A stretch of 64,000 nucleotides of DNA. Origin: Paenibacillus sacheonensis (GTDB taxonomy: Bacteria; Bacillota; Bacilli; Paenibacillales; Paenibacillaceae). Made by a program: the position numbers and the translations under genes. Below, one piece after another: positions 35,039 to 44,066 of the stretch. Within the stretch, counting starts at the first letter, position 1; every line of letters starts with the position of its first letter. Where the stretch lies: contig NZ_JAAAMU010000003.1 in assembly GCF_009909195.1 (NCBI RefSeq), forward strand, positions 62,001 to 126,000, in the 5' to 3' direction. The notes beneath the pieces were generated by a model. The model saw nothing but the letters and a program-made list of their open reading frames with translations, searched no databases and was not told where the DNA came from.

Positions 35039-37788
35039 AGGTAAAATTCACAACATTGCTTCTGGCCGTTGTCGCCATAGCGGTCTCGCTTGGGGTATTT
35101 CGCGACTATTGGACGTTGAATCCGTTTAAGAACGAAGCCGGTTATACGAATATCTCCCGCGTCACGACGGATCGGGACGGAGCGATCTATACGATTACCG
35201 ATTCGAAGAAAGTGATTCGGAAAGTCGATGCGTCCGGGAAGCTCTTGTATTCCGTGACGAGCGACCTGGATTCCACCCCGAACGCGATCAAGCTGTTCGG
35301 CAGCGTGACGGCAGACGATGAAGGCAATGCTTATGCGCTGGTGACGATCCTGGACTCGTTCGGCTTGCATGTGTTCGGCGAGCGCATCGTCAAGATCTCT
35401 CCGGACGGGTCGAAGAAGAGCACGATCTACGCCGTGGATTATCAGGCATCGGACAATCTGCTGCGGGTCGGCAATATTCAATCGCTCTCGGCCAAAGACG
35501 GCGCGCTTTACTTCTTCCGCAAGGAAGCGCATGCCGCGTCGCTGTTGAAGCTGACGACGACCGGCTCCGCGGATCGGGGCCAAAAGCCCGAGGTTCTCCG
35601 GACCGTCGAGATGTCGGAGAATCGCTACTTGAACGAATTGACCGGCAACGACGAGAAGCGTTTCTTCTATACGACCAAACGCGGACGCCTGTTCGAAGTG
35701 AACGAGGGGAATTCCGTTAAGCTCTACCCGCAGACCTCGGATTTGCTGCTGAATTTCCCGGTGAGCATCGTAAGCGGCGGGGATTATGTCTATTTTATCG
35801 ATTATCACGATGCCGCGGTCAAGAGGATGAGCCTCGTCAAGCCGGAGGCGCCTGCGGAGTCCGTCTTGCCTTTCGCTCGATTGGCGAGCGTATCCGACAA
35901 GGAGGAGTGGTCGGACTTCACGAGCATTTACGTCTCGGATACCGCGGTTACGGTCGCAACGGGCGATCAGTTGATCCAGTTGACGCTGAAAGGGGAGATT
36001 CTCTCCTATAAGACCGGCTATCACTATCCGAAGCTGGCGATATGGCTGAAGCTCGGTTATTGGGCGCTGATCGCGGCGATGGGCGTTCTGCTGCCGATGC
36101 TGGTTCGCTTCGTATACGTGCATCTTCTACGCCGGAAATTGTTCCTGTTATTGAAGCAATTAGCGATCATCATTCCGGTCGTCCTCTTATTCATGGGGGG
36201 CTTGTCCTATTCGGTGTATACGTCCTTCTCCGGCGAAATCAAGAAGAACACGGAGAGTCAGCTGAAGCTGCTGGCCGGCAACGGCAAGTACCTCGTGAAC
36301 GGAGATAATCTAGAGAAGCTGAACGCTCCCTCGGACTTCATGAGCGAGGATTATCAAACGATCAAGGAACGGCTTAACGGGGTGTTCTCGCAGGACGGGG
36401 AGAGCCGCGACGGCTTGTACAACACGATTTATCGCTATGTGGACGGTCAGTTGTATATCCTCATGGACGATGACGATAGCGTGACGATGTACCAACCGTT
36501 CCCGATCAGCGAGGATAACTTGCCCGTCTTGAAAGAGGGGAAGGTCGTGTCCGGCGAATGGGAAGACTCCACGGGGCAGTGGATGTACGCGCTCGGACCG
36601 CTCTATAACGCCAAGGGCGACATTATCGGCATCTACGAGACTGGCAAAGACATGACCGGGATCAGCAAGAGCACGTCCGCGTTAGTCATCAAGATCCTGA
36701 AGATCATCGCGTTGATCGGAGGCGTGCTCCTGATCGTCATAACCCTCATGACGGTCTACCTCTTGTCTTCCATTAATAAGCTGAGACGCAGCGTTAACCT
36801 GATCGCCAGCGGGGAATGGGACGTCAAGGTTCAGATTCGCACGCGGGACGAGGTCGAGGAATTAGGCGAACGTTTCAACATGATGGCAAGCTCGATTCGC
36901 CAGTATATCCAGGAGATGACGAAGCTTAGCAATGCGTACTTCCGATTCGTTCCGCAACAATTCCTGAAGGTGCTGGGCAAAAAGAACATGACGCAGATTA
37001 GACTCGGGGAGCAAACGAATCGGCGGATGACGATGCTGGTCTGCAATACGCGCAGCTTCTCGGCGTTCTCGAAGACGCTCTCCACGGACGAGAACTTCCG
37101 ATTCATTAATTCTTTCCTTAAGGAATTCGGCCCGGCTATTCGCGAATATGGCGGCTTTACGAGTCGCTACCTTGGCCCGGGGATGCTCGCGATGTTTCCG
37201 AATGAACCCGAAGAGGCGCTGAAGGCGGCGATGAAGCTGCGAGCGACGCTGGAAACGTACAATGTTCATCGGCAGCATTCGGGCTATGAGCCGATTAACA
37301 TCGGCGTCGCGGTTCACACGGCGGACGTCATGATCGGTATCATCGGCGAGGAACAGCGCTTGGAGGGCAGCGTCGTATCCACGGACGTGGAACTGACGTT
37401 GGAACTCGAGAAGCTGTCTGCCAAGCTTGGCGTGAACGTCTTATTGTCCGAGAATTCCATTCGTTCGCTCAAGATGCCGCCGCAAGGCGCTTATCGTAAG
37501 CTGGGTTCTTTTCAGTTGGCGGAAGAGAGCTCCACGATCGAACTGTACGATGTGTTCGAAGGGGATCCGGAGCATATTCGCAAGCTTAAGCAGGAGACGA
37601 AGCAGTCGTTCGAGCGTGCGGTGGAGTTGTTCCGGAGCGGGCGTTTCTACGATGCCAGGGAAGTGTTCGTATCCGTGGTGAAGCGGAATCGTTACGATCT
37701 GGCCGCGAAGCTGTACTTCTTCGAATGCGATCGGTATTTCCAAGAAGGCGTCTCCGAAGAGTGGAACAACGCGCTTAAGATTTCTTGA
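35035..37788 (+). CDS. Propeller-TM-HAMP receptor with degenerate class III cyclase domain
   Basis: 917 residues. An N-terminal anchor is followed by a probable propeller (about 30-320), a TM helix near 340, another near 375-395, a dCache-like extracytoplasmic domain (about 400-545), a TM helix near 550-575, a HAMP domain (ending ASGEWDVKVQIRTRDEVEEL) and a class III nucleotide cyclase homology domain (about 660-810). The cyclase motifs have lost the catalytic residues: LVCNTRSFSAF has Asn for the first metal Asp, YLGPGMLAMF has Pro for the second, and SVVSTDVEL lacks the Asn/Arg pair. It is probably a non-catalytic signalling receptor. It starts at TTG, overlapping the previous stop. Confidence 0.85.
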   Translation: MKVKFTTLLLAVVAIAVSLGVFRDYWTLNPFKNEAGYTNISRVTTDRDGAIYTITDSKKVIRKVDASGKLLYSVTSDLDSTPNAIKLFGSVTADDEGNAYALVTILDSFGLHVFGERIVKISPDGSKKSTIYAVDYQASDNLLRVGNIQSLSAKDGALYFFRKEAHAASLLKLTTTGSADRGQKPEVLRTVEMSENRYLNELTGNDEKRFFYTTKRGRLFEVNEGNSVKLYPQTSDLLLNFPVSIVSGGDYVYFIDYHDAAVKRMSLVKPEAPAESVLPFARLASVSDKEEWSDFTSIYVSDTAVTVATGDQLIQLTLKGEILSYKTGYHYPKLAIWLKLGYWALIAAMGVLLPMLVRFVYVHLLRRKLFLLLKQLAIIIPVVLLFMGGLSYSVYTSFSGEIKKNTESQLKLLAGNGKYLVNGDNLEKLNAPSDFMSEDYQTIKERLNGVFSQDGESRDGLYNTIYRYVDGQLYILMDDDDSVTMYQPFPISEDNLPVLKEGKVVSGEWEDSTGQWMYALGPLYNAKGDIIGIYETGKDMTGISKSTSALVIKILKIIALIGGVLLIVITLMTVYLLSSINKLRRSVNLIASGEWDVKVQIRTRDEVEELGERFNMMASSIRQYIQEMTKLSNAYFRFVPQQFLKVLGKKNMTQIRLGEQTNRRMTMLVCNTRSFSAFSKTLSTDENFRFINSFLKEFGPAIREYGGFTSRYLGPGMLAMFPNEPEEALKAAMKLRATLETYNVHRQHSGYEPINIGVAVHTADVMIGIIGEEQRLEGSVVSTDVELTLELEKLSAKLGVNVLLSENSIRSLKMPPQGAYRKLGSFQLAEESSTIELYDVFEGDPEHIRKLKQETKQSFERAVELFRSGRFYDAREVFVSVVKRNRYDLAAKLYFFECDRYFQEGVSEEWNNALKIS

Positions 37789-37805
37789 TAGGGGGAGGGC
37801 TGGCC

Positions 37806-38339
37806 ATGAAGTCGAACGCCTTGGAGCAAGGTGCCGTGCAGTTGAACATCAAGACGGTGAAGAGCGGGACGGAGGCGGGAAGGGTATCGGACTTCCTGCT
37901 CGGCGATGCTTGCTTCGACGATCAACGTTTCACGCCGGGCGAGACGGAACAGCTTCGATGGCTGCCCATGCGAAGCTTGCAGGAGAATCACGTGAATTGC
38001 TGGTACACGGAGGAGAACGGCGAGGTGATCTCCGCCATCGTCTTCGTCGAGAACGAGCATCGAAGCGGAGGCTACCGCCTCGATTACTTCGGCGTTCATC
38101 GCGAGTACCGTCACCGCAAGTTTGGCTGGCAATTGATGGACGCCATGTTTACCTATTGTACGTCGCAGCGCGGGAGGTATATCGAGACGTTTACCTGCGA
38201 TCTGCCGGAATACGCGAGCGCACGCAAGATGTTCGAACGCAACGGTTTTATCTTCATGTGCCATCTGCCGGATTACTATTATCCTGGCGAGGGCAAGCTG
38301 CTCTACATCAAGACGTTGGCGGATGCCGCCACGAGCTGA
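37806..38339 (+). CDS. GNAT-family N-acetyltransferase
   Basis: 177 residues. The acetyl-CoA-binding region is recognisable as RLDYFGVHREYRHRKFGWQL (a variant of the R-x-x-G-x-G/A loop), then ARKMFERNGFIFMCHL near the end, with the usual GNAT strand-helix order. The substrate is unknown. The ATG at 37806 follows GGGGGAGGG and is preferred over a TTG at 37785 that overlaps the receptor stop. It is third in the operon with the stalk-domain protein and the receptor, and a terminator follows. Confidence 0.8.
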   Translation: MKSNALEQGAVQLNIKTVKSGTEAGRVSDFLLGDACFDDQRFTPGETEQLRWLPMRSLQENHVNCWYTEENGEVISAIVFVENEHRSGGYRLDYFGVHREYRHRKFGWQLMDAMFTYCTSQRGRYIETFTCDLPEYASARKMFERNGFIFMCHLPDYYYPGEGKLLYIKTLADAATS

Positions 38340-38383
38340 GCGTCGGAAATCCACAGTAGATCGTTTGCAAACGAATCATCAAT

Positions 38384-38417
38384 CGCCGTGCAGCCTTAGG
38401 GCTCCGGCGTTTTTTTG
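38384..38417 (+). terminator. Rho-independent terminator
   Basis: CGCCG (38384-38388) pairs with CGGCG (38405-38409), and an inner AGCC/GGCT closes the loop. Eight T residues follow directly. It ends the stalk-receptor-GNAT operon. Confidence 0.85.
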
Positions 38418-38532
38418 CATGCCCAGTAATGACGCGGCTTTAGACGTCTATACAAAAAGCGAAGTACAAAAAGCGGATTTTATGAAAGTTCGCGTTAAAG
38501 TATTGGAGTATTGAGAGTAACAATAGCCGACC

Positions 38533-38919
38533 TTATCGCTCCACCACGGCCTCCGCCTCGATCTCCACCAGCAGCAGCGGATCGATCAAGGCCTTCACCT
38601 CCACCATCGTCGCCACGGGCTGAATGTCATGGAAGAACTCCCCGTGCGCGCGTCCGATCTCTTCCCACTTGGAGATATCCGTCACGAACATGCGCGTGCG
38701 TACGACATGGGACATGTCCGCGCCCAGTTCCCGCAGCGCCTTCTCGATCGTTTGCAGCGCGAACTTCGCTTGCGCGTACGGATCGCCGACGCCGACGACT
38801 TCGCCGTCCTTCACAGCCGTCGTGCCTGCGACCTCTATGCGGTTCCCAACGCGAATCGCGCGGCAGTAGCCGACCAGCGGCTCCCAAGGCGAGCCCGTAA
38901 AAACGTGTTTCTTTTCCAT
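38533..38919 (-). CDS. RidA/YjgF/YER057c family protein
   Basis: 128 residues of the RidA fold: VGYCRAIRVGNRIEVAGTTA, DPYAQAKFALQTIEKALREL and MSHVVRTRMFVTDISKWEEI. The Arg in VRTRMFVTD, which binds the substrate carboxylate in active RidA enzymes, is present, as is a Glu near the C-terminus (VEIEAEAVVER). Members hydrolyse reactive imines or enamines from amino acid metabolism. It starts behind GGGAGGGG and is a single gene, convergent with the GNAT operon. Confidence 0.92.
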   Translation of the reverse strand: MEKKHVFTGSPWEPLVGYCRAIRVGNRIEVAGTTAVKDGEVVGVGDPYAQAKFALQTIEKALRELGADMSHVVRTRMFVTDISKWEEIGRAHGEFFHDIQPVATMVEVKALIDPLLLVEIEAEAVVER

Positions 38920-39014
38920 GCGATCCCCTCCCGTCGATCCTTCTAAGCTTTATTATACCGAACGCGACGGGCGATGTATCGGGACCATTGCTTCATTTCC
39001 GCGCTTATGATAAA

Positions 39015-39029
39015 TTAGGTAACACCTAA
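39015..39029. promoter_or_regulatory. Palindrome TTAGGT-AAC-ACCTAA, possible XRE operator
   Basis: Six-base inverted arms around a 3-nt centre lie 47 nt before the XRE gene. A half-site-like CCTAAT follows at about 39045. The position and symmetry fit an autoregulatory operator. Confidence 0.4.
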
Positions 39030-39075
39030 ATTTATTAAGCAATGCCTAATATCTTGTCCGAAGAGGAGGTCCGAC

Positions 39076-39315
39076 ATGCTGGCATGGATGCTGCGTCAAA
39101 TCATGGCGGAACGGGAGATTTGGTCCGGTGCCGCACTGGGCCGGCTGCTCAAGGAAAAGGCCGGCTACGAACTGTCCGCGCCGTCGATCAGCGCGCTGCT
39201 GAGCGCGCCGCCGAAGCAGATCAAGGCCGAGACGATGGATGCGTTATGCACGGCGCTCGCTTGCACGCCAAGCGACTTATGGGTGCATACGCCGACGCAT
39301 ACAAGAGGCGCTTAA
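39076..39315 (+). CDS. Small XRE-type helix-turn-helix regulator
   Basis: 79 residues forming essentially one Cro/C1-like HTH domain: ALGRLLKEKAGYELSAPSIS as helices 2-3, then KAETMDALCTALACTPSDLW. It starts behind GAGGAGG and precedes the deformylase gene by 26 nt, so the two are probably one transcript. The palindrome just upstream may be its own operator. Proteins of this size usually act as dimeric repressors; no target beyond itself is evident. Confidence 0.85.
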   Translation: MLAWMLRQIMAEREIWSGAALGRLLKEKAGYELSAPSISALLSAPPKQIKAETMDALCTALACTPSDLWVHTPTHTRGA

Positions 39316-39341
39316 CATACACAGAGAGGGAGTATCGTACC

Positions 39342-39857
39342 ATGGCCGAGAAAATCATCCTCCCGTTCGGGGATCCGGTATTGCGGAAGATCGCCAAGCC
39401 CGTCGAGGACGTCAATCCGAGAATCATCAAGCTGCTGGCCGATCTGGCCGATACGTTATACGCTGCGGAAGGAAGGGCAGGGCTTGCCGCGCCCCAGATC
39501 GGCATTTTGCGCCGGGTCGTCGTCATGGACGTCGGGGACGGCTTGATCGAGCTCATCAATCCGATCATCATCGAGTCGTCCGGCGAACAAATCGGCGCAG
39601 AGGCCTGCTTATCCTATCCCGGCTATCGGGGACTGGTGACGCGGGCGCAAACGGTCAAGGTGAGCACGCTGACGCGAGCCGGCGACACGATTGTACTGGA
39701 GGCGGAAGGTTTCCGTGCGATCTGCATGCAGCATGAGATCGATCATTTGAACGGAGTCCTGTTCATCGATCATGTGAAGGAACCGTACGTGGTGCATGAG
39801 GAGACCGGGCATCGGGTTCGCGTGATGGATGCGCAGAAGCTGAGCAGACCCATGTAA
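39342..39857 (+). CDS. def: Peptide deformylase
   Basis: 171 residues with the three deformylase motifs: GLAAPQIG (motif 1), EACLSYPG (motif 2, normally EGCLS) and QHEIDHLNG (motif 3, with the HExxH metal ligands; the Cys of motif 2 is the third ligand). It removes the formyl group from new protein N-termini. The Gly-to-Ala change in motif 2 and the RAG before LAAPQ differ from housekeeping enzymes, so this may be a secondary or specialised copy. It follows an XRE regulator, which is not the usual context of the main def gene. Confidence 0.93.
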   Translation: MAEKIILPFGDPVLRKIAKPVEDVNPRIIKLLADLADTLYAAEGRAGLAAPQIGILRRVVVMDVGDGLIELINPIIIESSGEQIGAEACLSYPGYRGLVTRAQTVKVSTLTRAGDTIVLEAEGFRAICMQHEIDHLNGVLFIDHVKEPYVVHEETGHRVRVMDAQKLSRPM

Positions 39858-39894
39858 ATCCGGTTTGTCCGGCGCCCAACGGGCACGACCCCGA

Positions 39895-40731
39895 TTAAGG
39901 CAGCCAGCCCGCAACCTGCAGGAGCGACAACACCACTTCAATCACGATGAGGATCACGACGATCCATTCGACGAACAACCCCCGTATGGAGTGGCTGATC
40001 GTCGAGAAGCCCTCCATGATGTGATAGAGCACTTCCGTCTTGCTCCTCATGATGGTATGCCGGTCGTTCAGCTCGAAGAATTCCAGCATCTTGTCGTAGA
40101 ACATGCCCGCATTGCCGTTGGTCCACGTAATATCGGGCTTGTCGAGAATCATGATCGATCCGAGGGTGTTGTATTCATGCCGCACGATGGTCGCGGTCGT
40201 TCGCGCCAGTTCCTTGTTGCCGATGCGCAGCTTTCCTTTCTCCAGCCGGTCGATCATATACTCGAGCTTGTCGTGAATCTTGCCGAGCTGCTCCTCGATC
40301 TTCTCGAGCGCGACGGACTTCGCGAGCACGGTGGCGATCAATTCCGGATAAAACGGCTCAAACTCCGGGACGACGACGTATTCGTCCGTCCATTCGAGCT
40401 TCTCCGTTTCTTCTTGATGCAGGCTGTAATCGTCCGTATAGCGGGTCGCATGCTGAATCTCGATGTCCGGTTCGAAGCGCCGAAGGAAAAGCAGCATGTC
40501 ATTCATCTCGTCGGGCTTGGTTTGGTTCACGAACACGATGCTGCCGAAGGAGAAGACAAGCACCTGCTGCGATCCGCCGATATTGTGGCGAAAGATGGAG
40601 GTTAAGATATCATCCTTCAAAATCAACGGTTCTTCCCACGTGAATTTCTTCGGTATTCCGCAATAAATGGCGATTTTGTTGAGGTCGATTTCGTTTGCGA
40701 CGGCAAAGGCTCTGAACGTGATAGCTTCCAT
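39895..40731 (-). CDS. DUF155/RMD1-YagE family membrane protein
   Basis: 278 residues. The soluble part (1-235) contains the DUF155 pattern (VFSFGSIVFVNQTKPDEMND, LARTTATIVRHEYNTLGSIM, DKPDITWTNGNAGMFYDKML). A single C-terminal helix (VEWIVVILIVIEVVLSLLQV) anchors it. The family includes yeast RMD1, but the bacterial function is unclear. The ATG at 40731, six bases after AGAGAG, is preferred to ATG 40737, which touches that site. It is convergent with the deformylase gene. Confidence 0.85.
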   Translation of the reverse strand: MEAITFRAFAVANEIDLNKIAIYCGIPKKFTWEEPLILKDDILTSIFRHNIGGSQQVLVFSFGSIVFVNQTKPDEMNDMLLFLRRFEPDIEIQHATRYTDDYSLHQEETEKLEWTDEYVVVPEFEPFYPELIATVLAKSVALEKIEEQLGKIHDKLEYMIDRLEKGKLRIGNKELARTTATIVRHEYNTLGSIMILDKPDITWTNGNAGMFYDKMLEFFELNDRHTIMRSKTEVLYHIMEGFSTISHSIRGLFVEWIVVILIVIEVVLSLLQVAGWLP

Positions 40732-40958
40732 GATCATCTCTCTTTTCGGTAACGGCCTATTGAATTCCCCAAAAATCCTATATTCCTTGTATCCCCAAAT
40801 AAGTACGCGCGGACACTTGCCCGTGCTAATCTTGTTGGCGTAAGCTGCGATTGTCCGCGTAGAACGAACAAAACGGGCAAAATGGAGAAGCCGAGGAAAC
40901 CGGAGCAAGATGAAACAGGACAGATTTCAACATCAGACAGCACTATGCGGGGGTGAAC

Positions 40959-41072
40959 GTGGATCAGCCCTTCGGCTATATCCTGCGGCAGTTCATGACG
41001 CGCGACGCTTGGCTGGACCGGCATGGTTCTGAGCTCCGAGGCGCAGCAGCCTCATACATAGGCAAAACGTAG
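40959..41072 (+). CDS. Possible 37-residue small protein
   Basis: The gap between the DUF155 and permease genes (40732-41091) otherwise shows nothing. Within it GTG at 40959 follows GGGGGTG and opens a frame reading MDQPFGYILRQFMTRDAWLD, ending at 41072 just before the permease terminator. The composition looks protein-like but no family is recognised. The spacing from the ribosome site is short, so this is tentative. Confidence 0.35.
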   Translation: MDQPFGYILRQFMTRDAWLDRHGSELRGAAASYIGKT

Positions 41073-41091
41073 AACGAAGCGTCGCGAAACG

Positions 41092-41121
41092 AGAAAGAGC
41101 ACTCCCGCCGGGAGTGCTCTT
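41092..41121 (-). terminator. Terminator of the APC permease gene
   Basis: AAGAGCACTCCC (41095-41106) pairs perfectly with GGGAGTGCTCTT (41110-41121) around a 3-nt loop. On the minus strand TTTCTCGTTT follows. It lies 34 nt beyond the permease stop. Confidence 0.8.
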
Positions 41122-41154
41122 CAGGCATCTATGGTTGTTCGCCGCGCAAAGGGT

Positions 41155-42972
41155 CTATCGCAATAAGTGATAAGGCACCGTAGCCACGACGACGTCCTTC
41201 TGATTGAACAGATACGCACGGAGCAGCAGACTGGATTGGTTATGCAGGATGTTATGCCACCAGTGCTTCGTGATGAATTGCGGGATAAGCACCGTGATGT
41301 GGTCGGTCTCCTGCTGTTTCCATTCCACCGTCTCGATAAAGCGGACGATCGGCCGGATGATGCTGCGGTAGCTGGAACGCAGGACGATCAGGCGAACGCC
41401 GGGGTTCCACTCTTCCCATTTCTTCTCGAGCCGTTCGATCTCTTCCTCGTCGAAGCCGACATAGACGGCGACGACGTTGTCCGTCAGCGACTTGGCGTAG
41501 CTGATGGAATGCAGCACGACCTTCGTAATGCCGGCGACGGGAACGACGATGGTGCTGCCCTTGATCGCGGGCTTCTCCTTGTCGATGTTGATCCGGAGCT
41601 CTTCGGCGGTGTTCATGTAATGCCGGTTAATCTTGAAGAAGATGAAGATGACGATGGGCAGGAAGATGAAGACCATCCAGATCTGCGAGAATTTCGTGAA
41701 AATAAAGATCAGCGTGATGATCAGCGTCGTCAGCATGCCGATCGTATTGACGATAAGCCCGAACATCCAATTCGCCGGTTTCAGGCGCAGCCAGCGCAGC
41801 ATCATGCCGAGCTGGGAGAGCGTGAACGGGATGAATACCCCGACCGCGTAGAGCGGGATGAGATTCTCCGTGTCCCCGTGGAACAGGATGACGAGCAGCG
41901 CCGAGAAGACGCCGAGGAAGATAATGCCGTTCGAGAACCCGAGCCGGTCGCCGCGCACCATGAAGGCATGAGGCATGTATTTGTCCTTTGCCAGCATGAA
42001 AGCCAGCAGCGGGAAGGCGGAGTACGCGGTATTCGCGGCCAGGAACAGGATCAGCGCGGTAATCCCCTGAATGGCGTAGTACAGGAAGCCCCGTCCGAAT
42101 GTAGCGTCGGCGATCTGCGAGACGACGGTTTCCGCCGGATCCGGCGCAATCCCGTTCCAGTAGGCCAGCAAGCTGATGCCGATGAACATCGCCCCGAGAA
42201 TAACGCCCATCATGACGAGCGTCATCGCCGCATTGCGTTCCGCGGGCTTCTTGAAGTTCGGGATGGCGTTGGAGACGGCCTCGACGCCGGTCAGCGCGGA
42301 ACAGCCGGAGCTGAAGGCTTTCAATAATAGGAACAGGCTGATATTCGAGACGGCCGTCCCGAGCTCGGGAATATGGCTGCTCGGCCCGTGGATGATCACC
42401 TTGACGACGCCCGCGATAATGAGCAGGAACACGGCCCCGACGAACAGATAGACGGGGTAGGCGAGCACGGATGCGGATTCTCCGATCCCCCGCAGGTTCA
42501 TGACGGTCAGGAAGACGATCATGATCAGCGCGATGAGCACCCGGTGGTCATGCAAGGACGGGAAGGCCGACGTGATGGCGTCCGTTCCGGCCGAGGAGCT
42601 TACGGCGACGGTCAGGATATAGTCGACGAGCAGCGAGCCGCCGGCCAGCAGGCCCGTGGAGACTCCAAGGTTGTCTTTGGCCACGATGTAGGCGCCGCCG
42701 CCCTTGGGGTACGCGTAGATCGTCTGGCGGTAAGACAGGATCAGAATCAACAGCAGGCCCAGGACGGCGATCGATATCGGAATGGAATACCAGACCGCGG
42801 CGAATCCGGCGGCGACCAGCACGAGCAGGATCTGCTCGGTGCCGTAAGCGACCGACGACAGCGCATCGGAAGACAGCACGGCAAGCGCCTTGAGCTTGCT
42901 CAGCTTCTCGCCTTCCAGTTCGGCGCTCTTCATCGGCCGCCCGATTAATAATCGTTTGAATCGGCTAATCAT
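41155..42972 (-). CDS. APC-family amino acid permease
   Basis: 605 residues. Twelve membrane helices occupy about 30-450, beginning with the APC signature SSDALSSVAYGTEQILLVLV and including YPKGGGAYIVAKDNLGVSTG. A cytoplasmic C-terminal domain (about 460-605: IVVPVAGITKVVLHSISYAK, LIPQFITKHWWHNILHNQ) resembles the USP-like tail of large Bacillota APC transporters. The substrate could be an amino acid or potassium; the sequence does not decide. The ATG at 42972 follows GGAGAGAAGAGAGG. It is monocistronic, with a terminator downstream. Confidence 0.92.
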   Translation of the reverse strand: MISRFKRLLIGRPMKSAELEGEKLSKLKALAVLSSDALSSVAYGTEQILLVLVAAGFAAVWYSIPISIAVLGLLLILILSYRQTIYAYPKGGGAYIVAKDNLGVSTGLLAGGSLLVDYILTVAVSSSAGTDAITSAFPSLHDHRVLIALIMIVFLTVMNLRGIGESASVLAYPVYLFVGAVFLLIIAGVVKVIIHGPSSHIPELGTAVSNISLFLLLKAFSSGCSALTGVEAVSNAIPNFKKPAERNAAMTLVMMGVILGAMFIGISLLAYWNGIAPDPAETVVSQIADATFGRGFLYYAIQGITALILFLAANTAYSAFPLLAFMLAKDKYMPHAFMVRGDRLGFSNGIIFLGVFSALLVILFHGDTENLIPLYAVGVFIPFTLSQLGMMLRWLRLKPANWMFGLIVNTIGMLTTLIITLIFIFTKFSQIWMVFIFLPIVIFIFFKINRHYMNTAEELRINIDKEKPAIKGSTIVVPVAGITKVVLHSISYAKSLTDNVVAVYVGFDEEEIERLEKKWEEWNPGVRLIVLRSSYRSIIRPIVRFIETVEWKQQETDHITVLIPQFITKHWWHNILHNQSSLLLRAYLFNQKDVVVATVPYHLLR

Positions 42973-43196
42973 GGATGGGACCTCTCTTCTCTCCACATAA
43001 GGAAACAATGTCTAGGATTGCTATTAGAATATCCGTATTGAACAGAATTCATTATAGCAGAAATCATGCGCGTTAAAAGATCTCGTCAGGAATAAATAGA
43101 CAGGGATTGATCAAGGAAGCATGGATGATATACTTGGAACAAATACGCCAATTCCGCCTGCGCCGAATGGCTGGCAGGGGAGAACCGGAGGGAATC

Positions 43197-44024
43197 ATGT
43201 CGACTTTGCTTAAATGGGACGGACATACGCACACGAAGTTTTGTTATCACGGCAGCAGCGCCGAGTCGGAGGCCTACATCGACCGCGCGATCGAGCTGGG
43301 ATTCCGGCGCTACACGATCAGCGAGCATCCGCCGCTGCCAGCCGGATGGGTACCGGACGAGAAGCTGATGGCCGAGCTCGCCATGCCGGAAGCGGAGCTG
43401 CCGCTTTATCTGGATTACGTAACGTCCATTAAACAAAAGTACGAAGGACGAATCGAGATCGCGACGGGACTGGAGATGGACGTGCTGCCGGGCGCGCTTT
43501 CTCATACGGAGGCGATTCTGGACCAGTACGGCGATCGCCTGGAGGACGTCGTCTATTCCGTTCATTTTTTGCCGGGCCGAGGCGGCATGCGCTGCATCGA
43601 TTTCACGGCGGAAGATTTTACGGAGAACCTGCTGGCTTATTACGGTACGATGGAGAAGGTCGTCGACGAATACTATAACCACGTGGAAGCCGCGATCGAA
43701 TGGGCGGCGGGCTTGCCGATGCGCAAGCGGATCGGGCATATCAACCTGATCGAGAAATTCGCGCTCAAGCTCCCTCCCGTCGACGAGGCGCAGATCAAGC
43801 GCCGCCTGGAGGGGATTCTGCCGAAGCTCGCGAAGAGCGGCGTCGGGATCGACGTCAACACGGCCGGACTTCGCGTGGCGACCTGCGGCAAGCCTTACGT
43901 GCCGGAATGGTTCTTCGCTGCCTGCAAGGAACGCGATATCCCGCTTGTCTATGGCTCCGATTCGCACCGCCCGGACCAGGTCGGCTTCGGATACGATTGG
44001 TTCGAAGCCCAAGCGATGCGGTAA
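43197..44024 (+). CDS. hisJ: Histidinol-phosphatase, PHP family (HisJ-type)
   Basis: 275 residues. PHP metal-binding motifs are in order: DGHTHTKFC (HxH), YTISEHPP, GLEMDVLPG (Glu), YSVHFLPG (His) and YGSDSHRPDQVG (DxH). It hydrolyses histidinol phosphate in the penultimate step of histidine synthesis. The ATG at 43197 follows CGGAGGG; in-frame codons upstream lack a site. It stands alone here, not in a his operon, as is common for HisJ in Bacillota. Confidence 0.9.
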   Translation: MSTLLKWDGHTHTKFCYHGSSAESEAYIDRAIELGFRRYTISEHPPLPAGWVPDEKLMAELAMPEAELPLYLDYVTSIKQKYEGRIEIATGLEMDVLPGALSHTEAILDQYGDRLEDVVYSVHFLPGRGGMRCIDFTAEDFTENLLAYYGTMEKVVDEYYNHVEAAIEWAAGLPMRKRIGHINLIEKFALKLPPVDEAQIKRRLEGILPKLAKSGVGIDVNTAGLRVATCGKPYVPEWFFAACKERDIPLVYGSDSHRPDQVGFGYDWFEAQAMR

Positions 44025-44066
44025 ATAAATGTTTAGGCCTCCTGACTGCCGCTAAGGAGAGCGCTC

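Noticed and set aside
36960..37480. Active adenylate or guanylate cyclase
   Set aside because: Metal-binding Asp residues and the transition-state Asn/Arg are missing, so it is called degenerate.
41167..42327. 386-codon plus-strand frame over the permease gene
   Set aside because: It is the antisense of a clear APC transporter, rich in Asp, Arg and His with no recognisable motif.
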